DNA from: DATLCI01 sp035526435
GTDB lineage: Bacteria; Acidobacteriota; Terriglobia; Terriglobales; Acidobacteriaceae
Length of the DNA: 6,142 nt
Direction: 5' to 3'
Assembly: GCA_035526435.1 (NCBI GenBank)
Contig: DATLCI010000018.1
Span: 1-6,142, forward strand
The first letter of the stretch is position 1; every line of letters starts with the position of its first letter. Made by a program: the position numbers and the translations under genes. The notes below the pieces were generated by a model. That model did no database searches. It saw only the letters and a program-made list of their open reading frames with translations, and was not told the origin of the DNA. Shown piece by piece: positions 5,780 to 6,142 of this stretch.

Positions 5780-6142
5780 ATGGACCGCGCCCACATCCGC
5801 AATTTCGCGATCATCGCCCACATCGACCATGGGAAGTCGACGCTGTCTGACCGCCTGCTGGAATTGACAGGGTCGCTGACGTCGCGGGAGATGCACGCGC
5901 AGGTGCTGGACGCGATGGACCTGGAGCGCGAGCGCGGCATCACCATCAAAGCCCACTCGGTGCGGATGAAATATACCGCGAAAGACGGGCAGGAATATCA
6001 GCTCAACCTGATCGACACGCCGGGGCACGTGGACTTTTCCTATGAAGTCTCGCGCTCGCTGGCGTCTTGCGAGGGCGCGCTGCTGGTGGTGGATGCGTCG
6101 CAGGGAGTGGAGGCGCAGACGCTGGCGAACGCGTATCTCGCC
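5780..6142 (+). CDS. lepA: Elongation factor 4 (LepA), N-terminal part, cut by window end
   Basis: LepA/EF-4 is a ribosome-binding translational GTPase linked to back-translocation, ribosome biogenesis or initiation quality, depending on the study. The first 121 residues are present and the frame is open at the window edge; the family is normally about 600 residues. The G1 loop AHIDHGKST (13-21), G2 ERGITIK with T55 (51-57) and G3 DTPGH (79-83) are intact. LepA-typical stretches distinguish it from EF-G, BipA and RF3: IRNFAIIAHIDHGKSTLSDR, VLDAMDLERERGITIKA, and VVDASQGVEAQTLANAY. The ATG at 5780 gives the expected short MDxxxIRNF N-terminus. The bases just upstream (GACCACCTC) are pyrimidine-rich, with no Shine-Dalgarno sequence. 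Confidence 0.96.
   Translation, partial: MDRAHIRNFAIIAHIDHGKSTLSDRLLELTGSLTSREMHAQVLDAMDLERERGITIKAHSVRMKYTAKDGQEYQLNLIDTPGHVDFSYEVSRSLASCEGALLVVDASQGVEAQTLANAYLA

Overview
The window reads as chromosomal DNA of a diderm (Gram-negative-type) bacterium with moderately high GC (about 60% by eye). LpxA and FabZ show that it makes lipid A. Long antisense open frames under every gene fit the GC-rich codon use. Dispersed TGTCATCCCGAGCG-type repeats, simple intergenic repeats built on AATTGGGTAATTTGTAA, frequent TAG stops and scarce Shine-Dalgarno sequences remind me of Acidobacteriota such as Koribacter/Solibacter-like lineages. That assignment is an inference from memory, not shown by the sequence.

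Layout. Positions 1-411 hold no convincing gene, only degenerate direct repeats. On the minus strand, fabZ (1809-1273) is followed by lpxA (1179-412): the fatty-acid dehydratase and first lipid A acyltransferase pair found in many diderms. Here they are separated by 93 bp made almost wholly of short repeats, and lpxB does not follow. A 52-bp divergent gap (1810-1861) holds two perfect TATAAT hexamers on opposite strands. From it, a plus-strand M20/carboxypeptidase G2-like metallopeptidase (1862-3034) reads away from fabZ and is followed 32 bp later by a small tatA (3067-3243). A hairpin with T-rich flanks (about 3259-3301) ends this unit and probably also the convergent maf gene (3876-3313, minus). 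Divergent from maf is treZ (3936-5684, plus), which encodes malto-oligosyltrehalose trehalohydrolase. It is followed by a probable extended -10 promoter and the first 121 codons of lepA (EF-4), which runs off the window.

How the genes relate: this is mostly housekeeping content. FabZ and LpxA both act on beta-hydroxyacyl-ACP (membrane fatty acids versus lipid A). TatA belongs to the twin-arginine export pore. Maf is a nucleotide-pool pyrophosphatase. TreZ releases trehalose from maltooligosyl-trehalose, and LepA is a ribosome-associated GTPase. I found no phage, transposon, CRISPR or defence system, and no evidence of a new multi-gene system. The points worth a second look are non-coding: very short or absent 5' leaders, overlapping divergent promoters, a TTG-started lpxA abutting a repeat block, and the repeat cluster at the left edge.
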